From contig CANCDA010000135.1 of assembly GCA_947374705.1 (NCBI GenBank), positions 1 to 6,564 of the forward strand: 6,564 nucleotides of DNA. Reading direction: 5' to 3'. The notes below the pieces were generated by a model. That model ran no database searches. It was given only the letters and a program-made list of their open reading frames with translations, and was not told the origin of the DNA. How positions within the stretch are numbered: position 1 is the first letter of the stretch; each line of letters starts with the position of its first letter. A program made the position numbers and the translations under genes. Shown here in pieces: positions 1 through 5,167 of this stretch. This DNA is from Comamonadaceae bacterium. Its GTDB lineage: Bacteria > Pseudomonadota > Gammaproteobacteria > Burkholderiales > Burkholderiaceae_C.

Positions 1-5
1 TGGAC

Positions 6-911
6 ATGTCACCAACCTTCAGCCCCATCACCGGCAGCATTGTGGCCATCGTCACCCCCATGTTGGAGGGCGGCAGCGTGGACTACCCCACTCTGCGCAA
101 ACTGATCGACTGGCACATCACCGAAGGCACGGACTGCATTGGCGTGGTCGGCACCACGGGTGAGTCGCCCACGGTGCATGTGGACGAGCACTGCGAGATC
201 ATCCGTGTGGCGGTCGAGCAGGCGCGCCAGCACACCCACAAGCATGTGCCCATCATGGCCGGCTGCGGTGCCAACTCCACCGCTGAAGCGATTGAGCTGG
301 CCCAATTTGCCAAAAAAGTGGGTGCCGATTGCCAGTTGCAGGTTGTGCCCTACTACAACAAGCCGACGCAAGAAGGCCAGTACCAGCACTTCAAAGCCAT
401 CGCCGAAGCGGTTGATCTGCCCACGATTTTGTACAACGTGCCGGGCCGCACCGTGGCCGATATGGCGCACGACACCGTATTACGCCTGGCGCAGGTGGAC
501 GGCATTGTCGGCATCAAGGAAGCCACCGGCAATATCGAACGCGCGCAGTGGCTGATCCGCGAAGCGCCTCCAGGTTTTTGCATTTACTCCGGTGATGACC
601 CCACCGCCGTGGCCCTGATGCTGTGCGGTGGCCATGGCAACGTGAGCGTCACCGCCAACGTGGCACCGCGCCTGATGCACGAGCTGTGCGTGGCCGCCAT
701 GGCGGGCGATGTAAAGCGCGCCATGGAAATCCAGTTTCTCTTGATGCCCCTGCACAAGCAGTTGTTTGTCGAGCCCAACCCCATCCCCGTGAAGTGGGCC
801 ATGCAGCGCATGGGCCTGTGCGGCGACGCCATGCGTCTGCCCATGACCCCACTCACGCAGGCCAATACGTCCGTGGTTGAAGGCGCACTGCGCGCCAGCG
901 GCTTGATCTGA
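6..911 (+). CDS. dapA: 4-hydroxy-tetrahydrodipicolinate synthase (DapA)
   Basis: Cytoplasmic aldolase-type enzyme that condenses pyruvate with aspartate semialdehyde, the first committed step towards diaminopimelate and lysine. The 301-residue length is normal for the family. Visible motifs are GTTGES at residues 49-54 (pyruvate-binding threonines), PYYNKP near 115-120, YNVPGRT at 143-149 (catalytic-triad Tyr143 and substrate-binding Arg148) and GIKEATG with Lys171 as the Schiff-base lysine. Aligned by eye with the E. coli enzyme, most lysine-feedback positions are kept (Ser54, His62, Asn90, Glu94, Tyr116), but the positions of E. coli Ala49 and His53 are Pro55 and Val59, so feedback sensitivity may differ. 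The ATG at base 6 gives the expected N-terminus; its ribosome-binding site and promoter are outside the window. bamC follows after 44 bases on the same strand, as in E. coli, so the two are probably cotranscribed. Confidence 0.97.
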   Translation: MSPTFSPITGSIVAIVTPMLEGGSVDYPTLRKLIDWHITEGTDCIGVVGTTGESPTVHVDEHCEIIRVAVEQARQHTHKHVPIMAGCGANSTAEAIELAQFAKKVGADCQLQVVPYYNKPTQEGQYQHFKAIAEAVDLPTILYNVPGRTVADMAHDTVLRLAQVDGIVGIKEATGNIERAQWLIREAPPGFCIYSGDDPTAVALMLCGGHGNVSVTANVAPRLMHELCVAAMAGDVKRAMEIQFLLMPLHKQLFVEPNPIPVKWAMQRMGLCGDAMRLPMTPLTQANTSVVEGALRASGLI

Positions 912-942
912 CACGCAGCTTGCACATCTCACTTACTCTTTT

Positions 943-948
943 GAGGAA
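943..948 (+). promoter_or_regulatory. Ribosome-binding site of bamC
   Basis: GAGGAA lies seven bases before the GTG at 956. It decides the bamC start: the in-frame TTG at 920 has no comparable site and would add 12 residues in front of a signal peptide that is already complete from the GTG. Confidence 0.75.
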
Positions 949-955
949 ACATCTG

Positions 956-2044
956 GTGAACCCATCTTCGAAACTAGCCCTGCTGGGCCTCTCCCTGGCG
1001 CTGAGCGCCTGCTCCAGCCTGGAGGGCGATAAAGTCGATTACAAGAGCGCGAGCAAATCCAAAACCTCGACCTTGGTTGTGCCGCCCGACTTAACCCAAA
1101 TTTCACGGGACACCCGCTACACCGCCCCCGGCACAGCCGTATCGGCCTCAGGCTATCAATCGGTGACAGTTGTTAATCAAACAGTGCCTACCGCCGTTGC
1201 CGCCATCGGTGATGTTCGCATTGAGCGGGCCGGCACGCAACGCTGGCTGGTTGTGGATCGCCCTGCCGACAAGCTATGGGACTCTGTCAAAGAGTTTTGG
1301 CTGGACAGTGGCTTTGTACTCACCCTGGATCAGACCAGTCTGGGCATCATGGAAACCGACTGGGCAGAGAACCGGGCCAAGCTGCCTCAAGACCTTATCC
1401 GAAGCACACTGGGTCGATTGCTAGACTCGCTCTACTCAACCGGTGAGCGCGACAAGTTTCGCACCCGTCTGGAGCGCAATGCAGCGGGTGGCACCGAAAT
1501 CTACATCAGCCACCGTGGCATGATTGAGAACTACGCCAACAAGGAAAAAACCCAGACCATCTGGCAACCCCGCGCCGCAGACCCCGAGCTAGAAGCTGAA
1601 TTTTTGCGCAAACTGATGGTCAAACTGGGCGTGAGTGCCGAGCGAGCCAAAACATTGGTCGCCACAGACACGCCCAAGCAAAGCTCACGTCTAGCCACGA
1701 TCAATGGGCAAACGGTAGCCCAGATTGATGAGGGTTTTGATCGCGCCTGGCGTCGTGTTGGTTTGTCACTGGATCGCACCGGCTTCACCGTTGAAGACCG
1801 CGACCGCAACCAGGGCACTTACTTTGTCCGCTACGTGGAGCCCAATACCGACAAGACCGAACCAGGCTTCTTCAGCAAGATGTTTGGGGCAACGGCAAAG
1901 ACCAACCCACCGCAGAAATACCGCGTCAACGTGCAAAGTCAAGGCGACACCAGCACGGTGACTGTTCTCAATGCGGCAGGTGCGCCTGAAACTTCAGGCA
2001 ATGCGCAGAGCATCCTCAAGGTGCTGGTTGACGACTTGAAGTGA
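956..2044 (+). CDS. bamC: Outer-membrane assembly lipoprotein BamC (NlpB/DapX)
   Basis: Accessory lipoprotein of the BAM complex, which folds beta-barrel proteins into the outer membrane. Read from GTG it has 362 residues. Residues 1-18 form a lipoprotein signal peptide ending in the lipobox LSAC, with Cys19 as the lipidated residue; Ser20 fits sorting to the outer membrane. A lysine- and serine-rich flexible segment with DYKSASKSKTSTLVVPPDLT (residues 28-47) matches the conserved BamC N-terminal region that contacts BamD. Two alpha/beta (helix-grip) domains follow, about 90-225 (RWLVVDRPADKLWDSVKEFW, then MIENY and TIWQPR) and about 240-362 (FDRAWRRVGLSLDRTGFTVE). It lies 44 bases after dapA with no obvious promoter between them, and a terminator hairpin starts 15 bases after the stop. 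Family identity is firm. The exact domain borders are estimated by eye. Confidence 0.93.
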   Translation: MNPSSKLALLGLSLALSACSSLEGDKVDYKSASKSKTSTLVVPPDLTQISRDTRYTAPGTAVSASGYQSVTVVNQTVPTAVAAIGDVRIERAGTQRWLVVDRPADKLWDSVKEFWLDSGFVLTLDQTSLGIMETDWAENRAKLPQDLIRSTLGRLLDSLYSTGERDKFRTRLERNAAGGTEIYISHRGMIENYANKEKTQTIWQPRAADPELEAEFLRKLMVKLGVSAERAKTLVATDTPKQSSRLATINGQTVAQIDEGFDRAWRRVGLSLDRTGFTVEDRDRNQGTYFVRYVEPNTDKTEPGFFSKMFGATAKTNPPQKYRVNVQSQGDTSTVTVLNAAGAPETSGNAQSILKVLVDDLK

Positions 2045-2059
2045 TTCTTTAGACCCAAT

Positions 2060-2087
2060 AAAAAAGCCACCCGAAGGTGGCTTTTTT
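2060..2087. terminator. Bidirectional intrinsic terminator between bamC and the small lipoprotein gene
   Basis: Six A residues (2060-2065), stem GCCACC (2066-2071), loop CGAA (2072-2075), stem GGTGGC (2076-2081) and six T residues (2082-2087). A- and T-runs on both sides let it work in both directions between two convergent genes. Read on the minus strand the loop is TTCG closed by C and G, the very stable UUCG tetraloop. Confidence 0.9.
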
Positions 2088-2104
2088 AATTGCGCGAAGC
2101 AATT
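2088..2104. other. Second small hairpin beside the terminator
   Basis: AATTGC (2088-2093) and GCAATT (2099-2104) pair around the loop GCGAA. The right arm includes two bases of the lipoprotein stop codon. It abuts the terminator, so the lipoprotein transcript would end in two tandem hairpins. It may protect the 3' end or be chance. Confidence 0.4.
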
Positions 2105-2306
2105 ACTTAGCAGCAGAAGCGGCAGCAGCAGGAGCGGCAGCAGAAGCGTCAGCAGCGGGTGCAGCGGCAGGAGCCGATGCGTCAGCAGCGGGAGCGGGAG
2201 CAGCCATAGGTGCTGGAGCAGCAGCAGGAGCCGGCTCTTCTTTTTTACCGCAAGCAGCCAGGGCAGCAGCAGCGATCACGGCTGCCAAAACGAGAGATTT
2301 GTTCAT
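2103..2306 (-). CDS. Small Ala/Pro-rich lipoprotein of unknown function
   Basis: A 67-residue product. MNKSLVLAAVIAAAALAAC is a textbook lipoprotein signal peptide with lipobox LAAC and Cys19 as the lipid anchor; Gly20 gives no inner-membrane retention signal, so an outer-membrane location is likely. The mature part has 49 residues: a short charged start (CGKKEEP), then almost only Ala, Pro, Ser and Asp (27 Ala and 9 Pro), ending in a single Lys. The segment PAADASA occurs twice. Such a chain is probably extended and unstructured, perhaps a periplasmic tether or spacer; no enzyme fold is possible. AGGT (bases 2315-2318) sits eight bases before the ATG. Although low in complexity, it is credible as a gene because of the signal peptide, promoter, ribosome-binding site and terminator around it. 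I do not know its function. Similar tiny lipoproteins are, from memory, common in Burkholderiales. Confidence 0.8.
   Translation of the reverse strand: MNKSLVLAAVIAAAALAACGKKEEPAPAAAPAPMAAPAPAADASAPAAAPAADASAAAPAAAASAAK
2146..2192 (-). repeat. 14-base direct repeat inside the lipoprotein gene
   Basis: On the plus strand GCGTCAGCAGCGGG occurs at 2146-2159 and again at 2179-2192, 33 bases (11 codons) apart. It encodes the repeated Ala-Asp-Ala-Ser-Ala region and suggests growth of the gene by internal duplication or slippage. Confidence 0.75.
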
Positions 2307-2324
2307 GATGAATTACCTAAAGGA

Positions 2325-2369
2325 TTAAAAAAAAAACGATTTCCGGAAATCGTCAGTGCAGAACTGCAT
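2325..2369 (-). other. Possible 14-codon upstream ORF in the lipoprotein leader
   Basis: On the minus strand an ATG (bases 2369-2367) opens a 14-codon frame encoding MQFCTDDFRKSFFF. It runs through the terminator-like hairpin, its T-run encodes the three final Phe codons, and it stops at TAA (2327-2325), 18 bases before the lipoprotein ATG. No strong ribosome-binding site precedes it. The Phe run follows automatically from the T-run, so this may be chance. Confidence 0.2.
2327..2354 (-). terminator. Terminator-like hairpin in the 5' leader of the lipoprotein gene
   Basis: A perfect 16-base palindrome CGATTTCCGGAAATCG (2337-2352) is followed on the minus strand by ten T residues (2336-2327). 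The stem extends by one A-T and one G-U pair but has only two G-C pairs, so it should be a weak, leaky terminator. It lies 20 bases before the lipoprotein ATG and downstream of the likely promoter at 2412-2439. It could also stop read-through from the roxA operon, or be a protein-binding dyad. Confidence 0.6.
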
Positions 2370-2411
2370 TGACCAAGCGAACCGGCTCGAGCCCACTTCG
2401 CTTAGCTTCGG

Positions 2412-2439
2412 ATTATATGATGAAATTAACTTACATCAA
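2412..2439 (-). promoter_or_regulatory. Sigma-70 promoter for the small lipoprotein gene
   Basis: On the minus strand TTGATG (bases 2439-2434) and a perfect TATAAT (2417-2412) are separated by 16 bases. The start of transcription would be near 2405, giving a leader of about 100 bases. This is the AT-rich island in the 177-base gap between the lipoprotein and the hypothetical gene. Confidence 0.7.
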
Positions 2440-2444
2440 ATTTT

Positions 2445-2461
2445 GTCAGGACGCCGTCAGG
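2445..2461. repeat. Two GTCAGG repeats one helical turn apart
   Basis: GTCAGG occurs at 2445-2450 and 2456-2461, 11 bases apart, with a related CTCAGG at 2462-2467. The pair lies just upstream of the promoter -35 box, where an activator could bind on one face of the DNA. It is short enough to be chance. Confidence 0.3.
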
Positions 2462-2483
2462 CTCAGGCTGGCTTGAGCGCCAG

Positions 2484-2996
2484 CTAAAGACCCAGCGTAG
2501 AGGCGGGAAAGCCCGGCGCACTGTTGCGCTCCCACTCCTGAAGCGCCTCTCGCAACAGCAAACGGCGCTGCGCATCATCGCCACACACCAGCACGCTGTT
2601 CACCGGGTCAATGCGATGCATGACCCAACTTGGGCTCCAGATCGCGCTGGGGAAATCCAGCGGATCAGCAGACCGGCACACGCGGCATTCAATGAGGTGA
2701 TCCCAAGTCTGACGCCAGCGTACAAAGCGGGCGTGCTGGCGTTGCACGCCATCAAAGCGCGTGGCCAGCATGCGCAGCCGACGCCCCGTCTTGGACCAGG
2801 CTTGCAATGACTCCACTACGGCACGCTCATGCAAAGGCCAATCCTCAAACGTGGCGTCGCTCAGGATGATTTCTTTCCAACCCTCTCTGGCCGCGCAGGC
2901 CAAGGCATCACGCACCGTCTGCACAAAGACCTCTCGACCCAGCAGTCGCCCTTTGGGCAGGGCCAAACGAGGCTGATCTGGGGGCTCAGCGTCCAT
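2484..2996 (-). CDS. Conserved-looking hypothetical protein downstream of roxA
   Basis: A 170-residue protein if read from the ATG at 2996. That start overlaps the end of roxA by 11 bases; an ATG at 3011 would add five residues, and the frame stays open to 3086 inside roxA. No signal peptide or membrane segment is visible, so it is probably cytoplasmic. It is rich in Trp (eight) and Arg. A central block reads WKEIILSDATFEDWPLHERA (residues 40-59), then a basic stretch GRRLRMLATRFD (71-82), WRQTWDHLIECRVC (94-107) and a C-terminal helix DDAQRRLLLREALQEWER (140-157). The overlap suggests translational coupling to roxA. I do not recognise the family with certainty; it may belong to a betaproteobacterial domain of unknown function (possibly DUF7931, from memory). 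No function is assigned. Confidence 0.8.
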   Translation of the reverse strand: MDAEPPDQPRLALPKGRLLGREVFVQTVRDALACAAREGWKEIILSDATFEDWPLHERAVVESLQAWSKTGRRLRMLATRFDGVQRQHARFVRWRQTWDHLIECRVCRSADPLDFPSAIWSPSWVMHRIDPVNSVLVCGDDAQRRLLLREALQEWERNSAPGFPASTLGL

Positions 2997-4119
2997 GCAG
3001 CCACCCGTCATCGCTCCAGTCTTGCAGCAGGGCCACAGCCGCTGGGCTCGCTTTGGCCATGTCGCGGGCATCGAGGCGGCGAGCATCGGCTAGCTGGCGC
3101 ATCAGCTTCGCATCGCGCCCCGAGGCGCGGTAGCTCTCGCCGTTGATGAAAATGTGATGCTCGTCGTACATCATGCGGCTGCGGTGGTCTAGCTCCAGGC
3201 CGTCGTCCAAAGCTGCTTCTGCACCCGCCTCAAACCAGACATTCGACTTGGGTTCGCTCAAATACTCCCCCAACAAACGCGGCAAGGCCAGGGGGTCTTT
3301 CAAGGCCGCTTGCAAAGCCCCACGAGCAAAGTCCTGCAAGGCCGCAGGCATGGCACCGGGCGTGCTCACGGCGGGCTGCTTGGCGTCACGGTACAACGCA
3401 TCGCCCACCTCATCCGCCGCATCTTCGGCCAAGCGCTGCAACAACTCGCGTGCCAGCTCACCGCGCTTGGGTGAGCGAAAACCGATGGAGTAGGTCATGC
3501 AGTCGCCACCCACCGCCACACCATCATGGGCATAACCGGGGGGCAGGTAGAGCATGTCACCGGGCTCCAATACAAAGGTTTGCTCGGGCACGAAATTAGC
3601 CAGGATTTTCAACGGAACATTGTCGCGCAGCGTGAGGTCTTTTTGACGCCCAATCTGCCAGCGCCGTTGACCCTGCGCTTGCAGCAAAAACACGTCATAG
3701 CTGTCAAAGTGCGGGCCCACGCCACCGCCATCACTGGCGTAGCTGATCATCACATCGTCCAAGCGCCCCTCGGGCACAAAGCGGAACTGCTGGAGCAGGT
3801 CGTGCACGCCTTGGTGGTGTAAGTCCACGCCCTGCACCAGCAGCGTCCAAGCGGCCTGCTTTAAGGCGGGCAGGGATCGGCGCTCCATAGGCCCGTGGCG
3901 CATGCGCCAAACGGCTTGGCCTTTTTTCTGATCAAGCGCAATCAAGCGCGACTCCACCTCATCGCGCCCAGCCAGCTCAAACAGCGCCGCGCGATCCAAG
4001 ACAGGAGTGAACCCAGGCAGGGCTTGACGAATCAGCAACGGCTTTTTTTGCCAATGTCGCTTCATGAAAGTCTGAGGGCTCAAGCCCCCTAACAAAGGCA
4101 AAGCCTGATGAATGTCCAT
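2986..4119 (-). CDS. roxA: JmjC/cupin ribosomal protein uL16 3-hydroxylase (RoxA/YcfD-like)
   Basis: Iron- and 2-oxoglutarate-dependent oxygenase of the family whose E. coli member YcfD/RoxA hydroxylates an arginine of ribosomal protein L16. Read from the ATG at 4119 it has 377 residues. HWQKKPLLIR (22-31) matches the family N-terminal signature. The JmjC core has the iron triad: HFD with His137 and Asp139 in GPHFDSYDVFLLQAQGQRRW, and His198 in GDMLYLPPGYAHDG. A helical dimerisation region and a C-terminal winged-helix-like part follow, ending DDGWLHGR. An ATG six bases earlier (4125) is equally possible, and the frame opens at 4185. The only ribosome-binding candidate is a weak AAAAG, nine bases before 4119. 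It diverges from the slyD-like gene and is followed by an overlapping hypothetical gene. The substrate is inferred from the family. Confidence 0.9.
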   Translation of the reverse strand: MDIHQALPLLGGLSPQTFMKRHWQKKPLLIRQALPGFTPVLDRAALFELAGRDEVESRLIALDQKKGQAVWRMRHGPMERRSLPALKQAAWTLLVQGVDLHHQGVHDLLQQFRFVPEGRLDDVMISYASDGGGVGPHFDSYDVFLLQAQGQRRWQIGRQKDLTLRDNVPLKILANFVPEQTFVLEPGDMLYLPPGYAHDGVAVGGDCMTYSIGFRSPKRGELARELLQRLAEDAADEVGDALYRDAKQPAVSTPGAMPAALQDFARGALQAALKDPLALPRLLGEYLSEPKSNVWFEAGAEAALDDGLELDHRSRMMYDEHHIFINGESYRASGRDAKLMRQLADARRLDARDMAKASPAAVALLQDWSDDGWLHGR

Positions 4120-4157
4120 GGTCATTTTCTTTTCGGTCAGTTGGAGTGCAGGTGAGA

Positions 4158-4166
4158 TGCGACAAT
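4158..4166 (+). promoter_or_regulatory. Possible extended -10 promoter of the slyD-like gene
   Basis: TGCGACAAT is an extended -10 candidate (TG, one base, then a hexamer matching TATAAT at four of six). It ends eight bases before the ATG at 4175, so the transcript would start at or next to the start codon. No clear -35 box and no ribosome-binding site are seen in the 55-base gap to roxA. Confidence 0.3.
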
Positions 4167-4174
4167 TCTGCCCT

Positions 4175-4708
4175 ATGGAAATCAATCAACAATGCGTGGT
4201 CGCACTGACCTGGACCATCAAAGACACCCTGGGCGAGGAAATCGACGTGCTCGACGACCCCGTTGAATTTTTAATTGGCGGCGAAGATCTTTTCAAAAAG
4301 ATCGAAGACGCACTGCAAGGCCACGAAGCTGGCGCAACGGTGTTGCTACAGCTTGAACCCGAAGAGGCCTTTGGCGATTTCAACGACCAGTTGCTCTTCC
4401 TCGAATCACGCGAACTGTTTCCGCCCGAGCTGGAAGAAGGCATGACGCTAGAGGGTTCTACCCTGCCCGCGGGTTGCAACCCGGACGCCCCCAAAGACAT
4501 GCTCTACACCGTAACCGAGATTTACCCCGAGCACTTGGTGCTGGACGGCAACCACCCACTGAGCGGCATTGCGTTGCGCCTGAGTCTGCGTGTAGAAGGC
4601 GTGCGTGAAGCGACCGAAGAGGAGATTGGCCAGGGTTCGGCCGGTACAGGCTTCTTCAAGATTCAACCGGTGCATTCAGAAGCGCCGGGCAGTGACTTGC
4701 TGCACTGA
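4175..4708 (+). CDS. SlyD-like FKBP peptidyl-prolyl isomerase
   Basis: Cytoplasmic prolyl cis-trans isomerase and chaperone of the SlyD type, 177 residues. The FKBP half at the N-terminus reads VVALTWTIKDTLGEEID and then PVEFLIGGEDLFKKIEDALQ (29-48), with GHEAGA (49-54). The EEAFGD segment (63-68) matches the AYG region of SlyD but has Phe for Tyr. Residues about 70-125 form the insert-in-flap chaperone domain, and the chain returns to FKBP at LVLDGNHPLSG (121-131) and VREATEEEI (143-151), a hallmark of SlyD. The metal-binding His/Cys-rich tail of E. coli SlyD is absent: the last 26 residues hold only two His, so a nickel role is unlikely. The start at 4175 matches the family N-terminus; the frame extends back to 4112 but those residues look unrelated. 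It diverges from roxA and its end is built into a terminator. Confidence 0.92.
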   Translation: MEINQQCVVALTWTIKDTLGEEIDVLDDPVEFLIGGEDLFKKIEDALQGHEAGATVLLQLEPEEAFGDFNDQLLFLESRELFPPELEEGMTLEGSTLPAGCNPDAPKDMLYTVTEIYPEHLVLDGNHPLSGIALRLSLRVEGVREATEEEIGQGSAGTGFFKIQPVHSEAPGSDLLH

Positions 4709-4722
4709 GCAGCGAGTTTTTT
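4696..4722 (+). terminator. Intrinsic terminator overlapping the slyD-like stop codon
   Basis: CTTGCTGC (4696-4703) pairs with GCAGCGAG (4709-4716) in an eight-base-pair stem with one G-U pair; the loop ACTGA (4704-4708) contains the stop codon TGA, and six T residues follow (4717-4722). The left arm encodes the last residues, and the T-run enters the stop codon of the convergent dut gene. Confidence 0.85.
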
Positions 4723-5167
4723 ACGACTTACCCGTCGAACCGTAACCGCCCTCGCCGCGCTGGCTCGCCGGGAATTCCGTCACCACATTGAACTGCGCCT
4801 GCACCACCGGCACGATCACCAGTTGTGCGATGCGCTCCATCGGTTCGATGGTGAATGCCACATCGCTGCGGTTCCAGGCGCTCACCATGAGTTGCCCCTG
4901 GTAATCGCTGTCAATCAGCCCCACCAGATTGCCCAGCACGATGCCGTGTTTGTGCCCCAGGCCTGAGCGCGGCAGGATCATCGCGGCAAAGCCAGGGTCT
5001 TGCAGATAAATCGCGATGCCGGTGGGCACCAGTTGCCAGGCATTCGCCTTTAGGGTAAGCGGTGCATCCAGGCAGGCGCGCAAGTCCAGCCCGGCACTGC
5101 CCGGTGTGGCGTAGCTGGGGAGTTGATCCGCCATGCGCGGGTCGATGATTTTGACGTCGATGTTCAT
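4721..5167 (-). CDS. dut: dUTP diphosphatase (Dut)
   Basis: Hydrolyses dUTP to dUMP and pyrophosphate, which keeps uracil out of DNA and supplies dUMP for thymidylate synthesis. At 148 residues it has the normal trimeric dUTPase length, and all five motifs are present: [10 protein letters not shown] (23-31), II PRSGLG (66-71), [14 protein letters not shown] (83-93) with catalytic Asp86 and uracil-site Tyr89, [11 protein letters not shown] (112-120) and [11 protein letters not shown] (137-146). In motif V, Tyr142 replaces the more usual Phe that stacks on the uracil, a mild change. Its ATG overlaps the coaBC stop in ATGA, so translation is probably coupled and no separate promoter is needed; the coaBC-dut order is also found in E. 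coli. It converges with the slyD-like gene, with only 12 bases between the two stops. No minus-strand terminator is visible at its end. Confidence 0.97.
   Translation of the reverse strand: MNIDVKIIDPRMADQLPSYATPGSAGLDLRACLDAPLTLKANAWQLVPTGIAIYLQDPGFAAMILPRSGLGHKHGIVLGNLVGLIDSDYQGQLMVSAWNRSDVAFTIEPMERIAQLVIVPVVQAQFNVVTEFPASQRGEGGYGSTGKS

Noticed and set aside
9..932. Minus-strand ORFs opposite dapA
   Set aside because: His-, Ala- and Gly-rich shadow translations with no motifs; dapA on the plus strand is unambiguous.
920..955. Longer bamC start at TTG 920
   Set aside because: It adds 12 residues before a complete lipoprotein signal peptide and has no ribosome-binding site; the GTG at 956 has GAGGAA seven bases before it.
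2077..2328. Plus-strand Ala/Gly-rich ORF opposite the small lipoprotein
   Set aside because: It is the antisense of a low-complexity GC-rich gene; the minus-strand reading has the signal peptide, lipobox, ribosome-binding site and promoter.
2467..2484. Hairpin GCTGGC/GCCAGC at the end of the hypothetical gene
   Set aside because: No T-run follows on the minus strand, so I do not call it a terminator, although it could mark the transcript end.
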